From NCBI GenBank assembly GCA_965200685.1, contig OZ241379.1, forward strand, positions 3,100,001 through 3,164,000: 64,000 bases of DNA. The letters run 5' to 3'. Of the stretch, positions 15,224 through 23,877 are shown one piece after another. Source of the stretch: Bin5 sp965200685. Its GTDB lineage: Bacteria > Chloroflexota > Anaerolineae > Caldilineales > Caldilineaceae. Each line of letters begins with the position of its first letter. Within the stretch, counting starts at the first letter, position 1. A model generated the notes under the pieces. That model was not told where the DNA came from. It saw nothing but the letters and a program-made list of their open reading frames with translations, and made no database searches. Position numbers and translations under genes: made by a program.

Positions 15224-16564
15224 ATGGCTACAGGTACAACATTGTCCCGACGCGAGTTTCTGGTTCATACAGCCGGCGTGGCCGCCGCGGCCACGGTGGC
15301 CACAGGCCTAGCAAGCTGTACGCTTACTGTCCCTGCTGTGACAGATCCGGGCGCGGAAGCACCAGCTATGGAACCCATCACACTTACCATGTGGAAAGGG
15401 CCCCACAAGGCCGCAGGCGATGAGACAAAACTCTGCGCCCAACCCACCCTAGATGTGCTCCAGGAGATGACTCCGGGGCTTGTCGTGGATTTCAGCGAGA
15501 TTCCCTGGGGGCAGTACAACGAGAAGTTTACCGCAGCCTTTGCCGCCGATTCTGGGCCAGATGTGAGCTACCAGACAGAGTCGTTTCCCCGTTTTGTCAA
15601 CGCTGGCCACATCATGGCACTGGACGATATGATCGATGCCAGCGGTTTTGAGCGGACGTTTTTCTATGAGCGGGCCTGGGGCCCCGGCACATACGATGGC
15701 ATAACCTACTCCTTGCCCTGGATTATTGGCGGCTCAAACCTGTTCTGGAACAAAGCTCTCTTTGAACAAGCCGGGCTTGACCCGGATACCCCGCCGGATA
15801 CGCTGGAAGAGTTTTTGAGCTATGCCCAGGCTATCACCGCATTGGATGAAGACATCTATGGCTTTGCCAGTTCGCCGAGAGATTGGCATGAGAACAGCCA
15901 ATGGCCGCGGCGTTTTGGCGGCCATTGGTTCAATGATGACTTGACCGAATGTCTGGTGAATTCGTCTGAAGCCATGGAAGGTTGGAATTTCCTGAATGCC
16001 CTTTACCATGAATATGAAATCGCGATGCCGGGTGCGATCTCAGGACAGGAGCCGGGTGTAGGAGGCTATTTCCGCGATGACAAAGTGGGCATGATCACCG
16101 CCCAGAATGTCTTTGCCAATTCTGTACGCAACGAAAAGCCTGACTTTCAGCTGGGCGCGGCGCGCATGGCCACAGGCCCCGCCGAAGGAGCGCGGGGCCG
16201 GGCCTGCTATGGCGGTGTGGGCATGTTAGCCATTGCCAACAAGACAGCATATCCGCAAGAAGCCTGGACAGTCATCGAAACCCTGGTCACCCCGGATCTG
16301 CTGAAATCCTGGATTGGCTGCCTAGGCTTCATGAGCGTGGCACCCTCCGTCAACTTTTATCCGGATGACGAAGTGTTGACGACAGCACAGGACACATTGC
16401 AATATACTTTCTTCTGGCCCTATCGTGGCTGGATTTTCAAGTTCTGGGACATTGAGAGCACGGCGATTGAATCCTTCATTTTGGGCCAGCGCTCGGTTGA
16501 AGAGGCAGTGGAGGATCTCGTGGTGCAGATCAATGACATGCTGCAAGAGGAAGAAGGGGCCTAA
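15224..16564 (+). CDS. sugar ABC transporter substrate-binding lipoprotein 1
   Basis: This 446-residue family 1 extracellular solute-binding protein has a twin-arginine signal (SRREFLVHTAG) followed by a lipobox-like LASC around residue 30, so it is exported folded and anchored by lipid. The mature part has the MalE-like pattern (LTMWKGPHK..., WIIGGSNLFWNKALFEQAGL). It captures a sugar or oligosaccharide for the two permeases encoded next. A strong AAGGAGG lies before the ATG. The spacer to the permease gene holds an 18-bp hairpin. The neighbouring sulfatase and aminotransferase genes suggest a sulfated or amino glycan as source. Confidence 0.92.
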   Translation: MATGTTLSRREFLVHTAGVAAAATVATGLASCTLTVPAVTDPGAEAPAMEPITLTMWKGPHKAAGDETKLCAQPTLDVLQEMTPGLVVDFSEIPWGQYNEKFTAAFAADSGPDVSYQTESFPRFVNAGHIMALDDMIDASGFERTFFYERAWGPGTYDGITYSLPWIIGGSNLFWNKALFEQAGLDPDTPPDTLEEFLSYAQAITALDEDIYGFASSPRDWHENSQWPRRFGGHWFNDDLTECLVNSSEAMEGWNFLNALYHEYEIAMPGAISGQEPGVGGYFRDDKVGMITAQNVFANSVRNEKPDFQLGAARMATGPAEGARGRACYGGVGMLAIANKTAYPQEAWTVIETLVTPDLLKSWIGCLGFMSVAPSVNFYPDDEVLTTAQDTLQYTFFWPYRGWIFKFWDIESTAIESFILGQRSVEEAVEDLVVQINDMLQEEEGA

Positions 16565-16574
16565 CAATCGTTGA

Positions 16575-16614
16575 TTGGATAGATCGTTGGTCAAGCGACC
16601 AACGATCTATCCAA
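16575..16614. promoter_or_regulatory. 18-bp intercistronic hairpin between binding protein 1 and permease 1
   Basis: TTGGATAGATCGTTGGTC (16575-16592), loop AAGC, then the exact complement (16597-16614). No T-run follows, so it is better read as an mRNA-stabilising or partially terminating stem that keeps binding protein above permease, as known for other importer operons. The second importer has an equivalent stem at 23821. Confidence 0.75.
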
Positions 16615-16634
16615 CTTGATTCGGGATTGCAACC

Positions 16635-17561
16635 ATGACTTCAGCCAGCATGCCTTCCATCCAGAGCAGCGGTCAACAAAGGTCATTCTGGCAACGTTCG
16701 GCAGTCAGGCGCAACCTCACGGCCTACCTTTTCATCCTGCCTTTTGTGGTGTTGTTCGCTGTCTTTAACATCGGACCGTTTTTCTGGGCCCTCTGGCTCT
16801 CTCTGCTGCGGGGCGATCTAGTTGCGCCCGTGAAGCCCTTTGTTGGCCTTCAAAATTATGGCAGCCTGACAACGGATGCCATCACGCTCCAAGTATTCAA
16901 GAACTCCATCCAATATACAGTATCAGTGGTGCCGATCACAGTCTGTACCGGGTTGGCCCTGGCTTTTCTGATCGGCAACAAGCTGGTTCGTTTCAAGGAT
17001 TTCTTCCGTGCTGTGGTCTTCTTCCCACTGTTGGCATCCGCGGCCGCCACAGCACAGATCTGGAGCTACATATTAGCCCCGCGCTACGGGGTGTTGACCT
17101 ATCTGCTGGGGTTGGTGGGCTTCCCGGAGATCTACTGGCTGTCCGACCCAAACATTGCTTTATATGGCATCTTGCTGGTGGAATGGTGGCGCGGGATTGG
17201 TTTCCATATCATTCTCTTTCTAGCAGCCATGTTGGGCGTCCCAGAGGAACTGCATGAGGCTGCGCGCATTGATGGAGCCACTGCTTGGCAGGTCGCCATA
17301 CGGGTGACGATTCCTCTGATGCGTCCCGTGATTCTGTTCTCGGTGGTGATGGGGACGATCTGGGCCTTCCAGCTTTTTGATACTGTGTTTGTTCTCACCA
17401 ATGGCGGGCCTGTGCATTCTACAGCGACCATCGTCTGGTACATTTACAATCATGCGTTCCGCTATGGACAGGTCGGCATGGCCGCGGCTATGGGTGTGGT
17501 CCTGTTGCTCATTATCATGCCAATTTCCTTTGTGCAGATGCGCGTGTTAGGTGAAAGATAG
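16635..17561 (+). CDS. sugar ABC transporter permease (MalF/UgpA-like) 1
   Basis: This 308-residue permease has six predicted membrane spans and the cytoplasmic coupling loop EELHEAARIDGATAWQVAIRVTIPLMRP (EAA motif with the G at the expected place). The N-terminal span begins after SAVRRNLTAYLFILPF. It forms the channel with the next protein for import of the sugar captured by binding protein 1. It lies 70 bases after that gene and 20 bases before the second permease. No ATPase gene is in the cluster, so a shared MsmK/UgpC-type ATPase elsewhere is presumed. Confidence 0.92.
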   Translation: MTSASMPSIQSSGQQRSFWQRSAVRRNLTAYLFILPFVVLFAVFNIGPFFWALWLSLLRGDLVAPVKPFVGLQNYGSLTTDAITLQVFKNSIQYTVSVVPITVCTGLALAFLIGNKLVRFKDFFRAVVFFPLLASAAATAQIWSYILAPRYGVLTYLLGLVGFPEIYWLSDPNIALYGILLVEWWRGIGFHIILFLAAMLGVPEELHEAARIDGATAWQVAIRVTIPLMRPVILFSVVMGTIWAFQLFDTVFVLTNGGPVHSTATIVWYIYNHAFRYGQVGMAAAMGVVLLLIIMPISFVQMRVLGER

Positions 17562-17581
17562 AAAGGCACTACAGATCGATC

Positions 17582-18439
17582 ATGTCGCACAATAGGCTGC
17601 ATAGATGGCGAAAAATAGCCAACATTCTGCCGAAGGCAGCACTACTCTACGCGCTTCTGGCTCTGTTGGTAATCGTCATGTTGGGGCCCTATCTTTATAT
17701 TTTTGCCTCATCATTTAAGGAGACCTATACGCTCATATCGATCCCACCGCGGCTGCTTCCCGAGCAGTTTGTATGGGACAACTATACATACATCCTTGGG
17801 GAGCTGCCCTTTAACACTTGGTTCATAAACACCATCTTGGTCGCTGTTCTTGTAACCATAGGCACAGTGTTGATCGATGCCCTCGCGGCCTACGCATTTG
17901 CCAAAAAGCAGTTTTGGGGGCGCGATCTGCTCTTCGGCTTGATGCTGGCCACCATTATGATCCCCGGCGCATTGTTGCTGATCCCAACCTTTCTCATTAC
18001 CAATCAGTTGGGCCTGCTGAATTCATATGGTGGCCTCATTATTCCCGCATTGGCCAATGTGCTCGGTGTTTTCCTCTTACGTCAATTCATGCAGACTTTG
18101 CCTGTAGAGCTTGAACATGCCGCGCGGATTGATGGCTGCTCTGAATTTGGTGTCTTCTGGCGCATCATCATGCCCTTGTCCATGCCGGCCCTGGCCACCC
18201 TGTCGATTGTCGTCTTTACGGCCCAATGGAATAATCTAGTCTGGCCCTTGGTGGTGATCAACAACAAGAGTCTATATACTCTGCCGTTAGGTCTGGCTCT
18301 GTTGCGTAGTGAATTTCAGGTGAACTATGGGATCACCTCAGCCGCGGCCTTTCTCAGTGTGGTCCCTCTCATCGTTGTGTTTGTATTTTTGCAGCGATAT
18401 TTCCTGGAGGGGCTTACCGTAGGTGCAATGAAAGGCTGA
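17582..18439 (+). CDS. sugar ABC transporter permease (MalG/UgpE-like) 1
   Basis: This 285-residue permease of the MalG type has LPVELEHAARIDGCSEFGVFWRIIMPLSMPAL as the EAA loop, about six spans and a short LEGLTVGAMKG C-terminus typical of this subfamily. It pairs with the preceding MalF-like subunit in the inner membrane and is the last gene of the first importer operon. Confidence 0.92.
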   Translation: MSHNRLHRWRKIANILPKAALLYALLALLVIVMLGPYLYIFASSFKETYTLISIPPRLLPEQFVWDNYTYILGELPFNTWFINTILVAVLVTIGTVLIDALAAYAFAKKQFWGRDLLFGLMLATIMIPGALLLIPTFLITNQLGLLNSYGGLIIPALANVLGVFLLRQFMQTLPVELEHAARIDGCSEFGVFWRIIMPLSMPALATLSIVVFTAQWNNLVWPLVVINNKSLYTLPLGLALLRSEFQVNYGITSAAAFLSVVPLIVVFVFLQRYFLEGLTVGAMKG

Positions 18440-18490
18440 CAGCTCTTTTCAGAGAAAGAAGGCCGGGTGTATGATACGATTTCCGGAGGA

Positions 18491-18967
18491 TCAAGGGCCC
18501 TCCTCGCCTAAAACCCTCATGATCTCCTTATACACGGCCTGCCGTTGACGTCCCAGCTCTGCCCACTGCTCTCCCAGCTTCTCAACTTTAGTCCGCTGCT
18601 CCCGAAACAGTCGTGCATCTTCCATGTGTTTAGGATTGGAGTTTGCTTGGGCTAACATCTGCTGCCACTTTTGACGCCTTGCTTCTTCACGCTTGAGAAC
18701 ATCCTTGATCAACTGTTCCTGCTCCTCCCTTTCCTGAATGCGTCTCTCCTGCTCCTTTTCACCCTCGACCATATCTCGCAGAAACTCGGCAGTCTGGTCC
18801 GCGTACTCATCGCATGCCTCGCGGACCCAGCTATCAAATGAGCTATTAACCGAGGAAGCGAGATCAAAGTATCGTTGATAGTCATCGTCGGTCAGTTCAA
18901 ATATCACCTTCACCGGAGGAACCTCTTGAGAAAAGTATTGGGTTATGTTACCATTGGAGTTGGTCAT
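18491..18967 (-). CDS. hypothetical coiled-coil protein
   Basis: I do not recognise this 158-residue protein. Residues about 65-150 are strongly charged and helical (EKEQERRIQEREEQEQLIKD, then KREEARRQKWQQ), predicting a long coiled coil; the N-terminal 60 residues read as a small folded part with FELTDDDYQRYFDLA. There is no signal peptide or membrane span. It is encoded against the flanking transport and deacetylase genes, so it may be an independent unit. The N-terminal part could be a DNA- or protein-binding domain, but nothing visible decides this. Confidence 0.65.
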   Translation of the reverse strand: MTNSNGNITQYFSQEVPPVKVIFELTDDDYQRYFDLASSVNSSFDSWVREACDEYADQTAEFLRDMVEGEKEQERRIQEREEQEQLIKDVLKREEARRQKWQQMLAQANSNPKHMEDARLFREQRTKVEKLGEQWAELGRQRQAVYKEIMRVLGEEGP

Positions 18968-19068
18968 GGAAAGCTCCTTCTTAGCTCATACTGATGAATT
19001 CGCCATCATCTTGTGGCGGCAGGGTAGTATGAATACTGCTGTATTATTCTATCACAGCGAGGGTACAA

Positions 19069-19965
19069 ATGACAACCTACGTATGGAGTATTGATGATGC
19101 CGGTTCGGGCGGCGGCCGCATGGTAGAGTCGTTGCGTCGCACCAGCCAGTTTTTCAGCTCGCGAGGCCTGGGATCTACTTGGTTCACTGTACCCAAGGCC
19201 GGGGGCAAACCTCTTTCCTCTGCTTGGAAGGAGGCATTGGTCGCCGCGCGTGATGCTGGGCATGATCTGCAACTGCATGGCCTGACCCATGCTGACTGTT
19301 ACGAGTTCGGGCCTCCTGCCTGGCCCGCGACCTCTATTTTGCCTACACTTCAAGCCGACTTTGATCAGCGACGCCATGAATTGATGCCGCGCTATACTGT
19401 CGCCAACCTGCGCGCGCGCATTGAAGAGGGGATGGAGATCTTCGCACGCGAACTAGGCGTAGAGCCGACTGTATTTCGTGCGCCTTGCGGGGCCATCTCA
19501 AAGCCTATGTTTACCGCGCTGCGCGAGGTAGGCATCGGCTATCACACCTGCATGTTTATCAGCGGCAGCGGCTATGCCCATCTGCCACATAACACAGGCG
19601 AGCTTACCCAGGAGTGGGTCGATGATATCCCGCACCAGCCTTATCGCTGGTATGATGATATCATTGAGGTACCGATCTTGAACGAGTATACATGGCGTGG
19701 TGCTGGGCAGCGCAGTGCTGCATTCATTGAGTTGGCGCGCAACGACCTAGACCGCATCCGCGAGGAAAGCCCGGTCGTCGTCATGCTCATGCATACCCAT
19801 GGCATTGCTGATGATTATGAGCATACCTTTCGCCTGATCGATGCCGTGTCCGCGCATGTCGGCCAGCAGCCAGGTGCCACATTCGCGACTATGGGTGAAT
19901 TGGCGGCATCCTCTGCCCTGGCCCAGGCTGCCACCGGCCAAGGGCCGGACAATTTGCCTGTCTAA
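19069..19965 (+). CDS. polysaccharide deacetylase family protein
   Basis: This 298-residue protein is of the NodB-like carbohydrate esterase 4 type. The catalytic/metal Asp pair is in SIDDAG (Asp9-Asp10) and the metal histidines in LQLHGLTH (His70, His74). FRAPCGAISKPMF corresponds to the R-x-P-Y/G motif, and MLMHTHGIADD supplies the C-terminal His. Such enzymes remove N-acetyl groups from glycans or cyclic imides. There is no signal peptide, so it may work on imported fragments. It leads into a sulfatase-like gene and a glycosyltransferase gene on the same strand. Confidence 0.85.
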   Translation: MTTYVWSIDDAGSGGGRMVESLRRTSQFFSSRGLGSTWFTVPKAGGKPLSSAWKEALVAARDAGHDLQLHGLTHADCYEFGPPAWPATSILPTLQADFDQRRHELMPRYTVANLRARIEEGMEIFARELGVEPTVFRAPCGAISKPMFTALREVGIGYHTCMFISGSGYAHLPHNTGELTQEWVDDIPHQPYRWYDDIIEVPILNEYTWRGAGQRSAAFIELARNDLDRIREESPVVVMLMHTHGIADDYEHTFRLIDAVSAHVGQQPGATFATMGELAASSALAQAATGQGPDNLPV

Positions 19966-20015
19966 GCCCCACACCAGTGCCCAAGAACAGGCCACTGCCC
20001 TTAGGAGTACATCTG

Positions 20016-21422
20016 ATGAACATTATCGTCATCATCTCTGACACCTTCCGTTACGATAATCTGTTTGACCGGGCAAAGGCCATGCCTGTGCATACTCCTC
20101 ATCTGGATACATTCTCTGCTCGCTGTGTGAGCCTGTCCCGCCTGTATACGGGCAGCTTCCCCACGATCCCGCAGCGCACGGATTTCACAACAGGACGAGT
20201 GGGCTGGCCTTGGTACCCTTGGCAAGACCGCCGCCTAAGCAGCCCCAATCACCTGCCCCAGATCCTCGGCCAGGCCGGCTATGTCACCCAACTACTGGGG
20301 GATTGCCCCCACTTGGTGCGTTCGGCATTCTTTGAGGGGTTCCATGCTGCCTACACCCTGCCCGGCCAGGAGGGCAACACCTACTTTCTGGGCATGAATC
20401 ACGATATAGAGCGTGCCATGGCGGATGAAAAGACCCGCAATGTGGGCCCTCACTTCCAAGGGCACAATCTCATTGACCTGCACAGTTGGACCAACCGCCG
20501 CTGGTATCGAGAGATCGACCGCTTCCCTCCGCGCACGGCAGAGTTGGCGGTAGAGTGGCTTGAAGAGAACGACCAGTACAGTCCGTTCTTCCTGTGGGTG
20601 GATTTCTTCGACCCCCATGAGCCTTGGGACCCGCCGGAATATATGGTGCGCCGCTATGACCCGAACTATGAGGGCCCGCCCATGCTGCATCCCAACTATG
20701 GCAAAGCCAGCGATTATACAGAGGCGGAACTGCAGAATCTGCGCGCGCATTATTGCGCGGAGGCGGAATTGGTGGACCGCTGGGTAGGGCGCATCCTGAC
20801 GAAGATCGATGATCTGGATCTGTGGCGCAATTCGGTCGTCGTCTTTATGTCGGATCATGGGATGTCCCTAGGCGAGCACAACCGTACAGGAAAGTCGAAT
20901 ATCAACAAAAACGATGAACGCTTCTGGCCCCTCTATCCGGAGATCGTCCATATCCCCTTTCTGGTAGCGGCCCCTGGCCTGGAAGGTGGCCGCACGCTTG
21001 ATGCCCTGTTGACCCCGGCCGACATCGCCCCGACCCTGCTGGCCTTGGCCGGGGTTGATGTTGAACCGCCGCAGCCGATGCATGGGCGTTCCTTTGCGCC
21101 GCTCCTGCGGGGGGAGACCCATGACCCGCTGCATGAGTGCGTGGTGTCAGCCTCATTTGTGCGCCTGCAGGATGGCAAGCCCCCGGCCGAGTGTGTGACA
21201 CCAGCTCTCTATACGGAACGCTGGGCCTATGTGCCGGCCGGCCCCCACGGCTGGCCGCAATTGTACGATCTGACGACCGACCCCTTGGCAGAGAAGAACC
21301 TGAAACAGGAGTATCCTGAGAAGATGGCCGAGCTGCATACGGCCCTGATCGACTACATGCGGGCTTTGGACGCCCCGGCCGAGGCTGTGGCCGTATGGGA
21401 GAATCAGGATATCTGGACGTGA
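20016..21422 (+). CDS. sulfatase-fold hydrolase with Thr at the nucleophile position
   Basis: This 468-residue member of the sulfatase superfamily has metal ligands in IISDTFRYDN (Asp9, Asp14) and VFMSDHGMSLGEH. At the site of the formylglycine cysteine it reads TGSFPTIPQRTDFTTG, so the C/S-x-P-x-R motif is replaced by T-x-P-x-R with Thr50. Without Cys or Ser no formylglycine can form, so it is unlikely to be a classical sulfatase; phosphodiesterases and phosphomutases of the same fold use Thr. Start chosen at ATG 20016, with AGGAG eight bases upstream. It lies between the deacetylase and glycosyltransferase genes. Confidence 0.85.
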   Translation: MNIIVIISDTFRYDNLFDRAKAMPVHTPHLDTFSARCVSLSRLYTGSFPTIPQRTDFTTGRVGWPWYPWQDRRLSSPNHLPQILGQAGYVTQLLGDCPHLVRSAFFEGFHAAYTLPGQEGNTYFLGMNHDIERAMADEKTRNVGPHFQGHNLIDLHSWTNRRWYREIDRFPPRTAELAVEWLEENDQYSPFFLWVDFFDPHEPWDPPEYMVRRYDPNYEGPPMLHPNYGKASDYTEAELQNLRAHYCAEAELVDRWVGRILTKIDDLDLWRNSVVVFMSDHGMSLGEHNRTGKSNINKNDERFWPLYPEIVHIPFLVAAPGLEGGRTLDALLTPADIAPTLLALAGVDVEPPQPMHGRSFAPLLRGETHDPLHECVVSASFVRLQDGKPPAECVTPALYTERWAYVPAGPHGWPQLYDLTTDPLAEKNLKQEYPEKMAELHTALIDYMRALDAPAEAVAVWENQDIWT

Positions 21423-21461
21423 AACACCAGTGACTGACCGCTACAAACGCCTGGGATTGTC

Positions 21462-22235
21462 ATGAACGTTCCGCATGCCATCCAAGCGGTGGCTGTGAAT
21501 CACAACACATCCGCCTATATGGAGCTGATGCTGCGTTCTCTGCTCGCGCGGCACAAAGTGCAAGCCAGGGAAGGCCTGCACGTAGCCCTCACGGTCTATG
21601 ATAACGACTCCCAAGATGAGCAGAGGGAACTGCGGGCTTATGCCGATTCTGTGGGCGTGCCAATTGTCCCATCGGGCTTTACAACCGAGACGCACAACAA
21701 CTCCCATGGCGAGATATTGCGCGCTTTCGTGCTGGAGAACCCCTCCTGTACCCATTATCTATTCCTTGATGCCGATGTCTGCTTCGTGCAAGCGGACACC
21801 CTGACGGTGATGCTTGCTGAGCTGGAGGCCATGCCAGATGCCTTCGGCATAGGCGCACGCATGTCCTGGGATGGCGAGGAGGAGATCCCCGCGCGGATTT
21901 GGCAGGGGAATCCTGATATCTATACGGCCCGGCTACATCCATGCTGTGCGCTGGTACGTAATACAGCGTTATTCCGGGCTGTGGTGGAAGCAATCGGTCT
22001 CTCCTGCACAACCATACGCTGGGCGAATCAGGATGAATATCTTGATACATTCAAGTTGATGACCATGGTGATGAAGACCCACGGGCAGCGACATATCCTC
22101 TCATCTAGGATGGTGCTACATTTTTTCTCTGTTTCCTACCTGTGGGAGTCGACCCAGCATCTCATTGAGGCGAAGGCCGCACAACGGGATGCACGATTGG
22201 CGCAATTACGCTGTGTAGAGAATGACTGGCAATGA
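21462..22235 (+). CDS. glycosyltransferase (GT-A fold, DxD motif)
   Basis: This 257-residue protein has a GT2-like beginning (AVAVNHNTSAYMELMLRSLL ... LTVYDNDSQDEQ) and a DxD motif in YLFLDADVCFVQ, which binds the nucleotide-sugar metal. The C-terminal RWANQDEYLDTFKLM part fits an acceptor region. Donor and acceptor cannot be told. It follows the Thr-type sulfatase gene by 39 bases, so the two are probably in one transcript; there is no membrane segment. Confidence 0.75.
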   Translation: MNVPHAIQAVAVNHNTSAYMELMLRSLLARHKVQAREGLHVALTVYDNDSQDEQRELRAYADSVGVPIVPSGFTTETHNNSHGEILRAFVLENPSCTHYLFLDADVCFVQADTLTVMLAELEAMPDAFGIGARMSWDGEEEIPARIWQGNPDIYTARLHPCCALVRNTALFRAVVEAIGLSCTTIRWANQDEYLDTFKLMTMVMKTHGQRHILSSRMVLHFFSVSYLWESTQHLIEAKAAQRDARLAQLRCVENDWQ

Positions 22236-22328
22236 ATTTGCATGATACGACAATGTAGTCTATGATAGTGGTGCTGGCGGTTCTGCACTTGGTACGGGGT
22301 GTGGGACCGTGGGCTGGATTTACACGTT

Positions 22329-22356
22329 GTTTCTGTGCCCCAAGCGACACAGAAAC
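22329..22356. promoter_or_regulatory. 9-bp inverted repeat in the leader of sugar-binding protein 2
   Basis: GTTTCTGTG (22329-22337) and CACAGAAAC (22348-22356) are perfect complements with a ten-base loop, ending ten bases before the AAGGAG of the next gene. The position suits an operator or a leader stem that affects ribosome access. Confidence 0.5.
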
Positions 22357-22380
22357 CTTTCCCCAAGGAGAATAGATTGT

Positions 22381-23754
22381 ATGGACCTCAGAAAGCGGAA
22401 TACGGTATCGCGCCGTCAGTTTCTGCAGTATTCAGGGTTGGCAACCAGTGCAGCTCTTCTGGCAGCCTGCCCGGCACCGGCGGCTGCGCCCGCAAGCAGT
22501 AGCGATGGTGACGCAGCCCCCATGCAGGAAGTCAAGAAGTTGGAAGCCTGGTCGCGCATGACCGACTTGGCACAGGAATCGATTCGCGAGATTATTGACA
22601 TTTACAATGAGCAAAACGAAATGGGCGTGGAGGTTGAGTTTGTCTACATTGCCCAGACCCAGGGCAGCCAGGCAGATGAGAAGTTGCTGACCGCTGTGGC
22701 TGGCGGGACGCCGCCTGCGCTCCATTATGCCGACCGCTTCACCGTTCCACAGTTCGCCCATGAGGGCTTCTTTACCGACATCACCCAATTTGCCGAAGCC
22801 GCCGGCGTCACCAAAGATCTGTACTTCGATTTCGCCTGGGAGGAGACGGTCTATAAAGGTGGCATTTACGCCTTGTCATTCGACACCGATACCCGGGCCC
22901 TATGGTACAATATGGATATCATGGCCGAATCCGGCGTCGATCCGGAGTCCCCTCCGACCAATCTTGACGAGTTGCGGGCAGCTACAGAAGCCTTAACCAT
23001 TCGCGATAATACAGGCGCAATCGAGCGTTATGGCTTTAACCCGATCTACGACCAAGCTTGGCTCTATACGTGGGGCTTTGGCTTCGGTGGTGAGTTCCAG
23101 GATAGCGACAATCGTATCACATTTGCCCATCCCAAAAACATTGAAGCAATGCAGTTTGTCAAATCCTTTGTGGATGAGATCGGCGTTGAGGATATTGATA
23201 TCATGCTGGCCGCTTGTGCGGGTGGGAACTGCCGGGGCGAGAACGACTATTTCTGGACTGGACAATCAGCAATGACCTGCAGCGGCAACTGGAAAGTGGC
23301 CCAGCATCATCGCTATAAGCCAGACACCAACTATGGTGTCGTACCCATGCCAGGCCCGGACGGGCCCGCACCCCATGCCAGTTGGGCAGGGGGCTGGAGT
23401 TGGGCAGTCCCGGCCGGCTATGATGATGTGGAAGCCGCCTTTGACGCCTGTTTCTACTTATGTGGACCCGAAGGCCAACTGAAGTACAACAAAGACACCT
23501 TCCATATCCCCACGATTAAGACAGCGGCCGAGGACCCGTTCTTTAGCGAAGATCCACTGCATGCAGTGTTTATGGAACTATTGCCTGTCTCCCATGCCCG
23601 CCCACCGATCCCTCTGGGCTCCAAGTTGTGGGACCTGCAGGTTAAGGCCTTCCGTGATGAGATTCCTCACGGCCTGAAGACTCCAGAACAGGCATTGATG
23701 GACATTGACGAGGAGATCAATCAAGGTCTTGAAGAGATCGGCTTCTTCAGCTAA
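22381..23754 (+). CDS. sugar ABC transporter substrate-binding lipoprotein 2
   Basis: This 457-residue solute-binding protein has a twin-arginine signal (SRRQFLQYSGLATSAALL) followed by AAC as the likely lipidation cysteine. The mature domain shows FVYIAQTQGSQADEKLL, GGTPPALHYADRF and TDTRALWYNMDIMAE, typical of family 1 binding proteins. Start chosen at ATG 22381, with AAGGAG ten bases upstream; a longer frame from 22309 would bury the Tat motif. It feeds the permease pair downstream; the ligand is unknown. Like importer 1, its 3' spacer contains a stable stem. Confidence 0.92.
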   Translation: MDLRKRNTVSRRQFLQYSGLATSAALLAACPAPAAAPASSSDGDAAPMQEVKKLEAWSRMTDLAQESIREIIDIYNEQNEMGVEVEFVYIAQTQGSQADEKLLTAVAGGTPPALHYADRFTVPQFAHEGFFTDITQFAEAAGVTKDLYFDFAWEETVYKGGIYALSFDTDTRALWYNMDIMAESGVDPESPPTNLDELRAATEALTIRDNTGAIERYGFNPIYDQAWLYTWGFGFGGEFQDSDNRITFAHPKNIEAMQFVKSFVDEIGVEDIDIMLAACAGGNCRGENDYFWTGQSAMTCSGNWKVAQHHRYKPDTNYGVVPMPGPDGPAPHASWAGGWSWAVPAGYDDVEAAFDACFYLCGPEGQLKYNKDTFHIPTIKTAAEDPFFSEDPLHAVFMELLPVSHARPPIPLGSKLWDLQVKAFRDEIPHGLKTPEQALMDIDEEINQGLEEIGFFS

Positions 23755-23820
23755 CCGCAGCAACACTTAGCTCATTTGGCGTAAGCACCGCTGACTGCCA
23801 AACAGTAAGGCTATCAACTG

Positions 23821-23854
23821 CAGTGAAGAGGGGTGCTGCCGCCCCTCTTCACTG
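23821..23854. promoter_or_regulatory. 13-bp intercistronic hairpin between binding protein 2 and permease 2
   Basis: CAGTGAAGAGGGG (23821-23833), loop TGCTGCCG, then its exact complement (23842-23854). It lies 24 bases before the permease start, with no T-run, in the same place as the stem of importer 1. It overlaps an ACTGCAGT palindrome at 23817. Confidence 0.75.
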
Positions 23855-23877
23855 GTTCGTTTCTTCATGAGGTGTTT

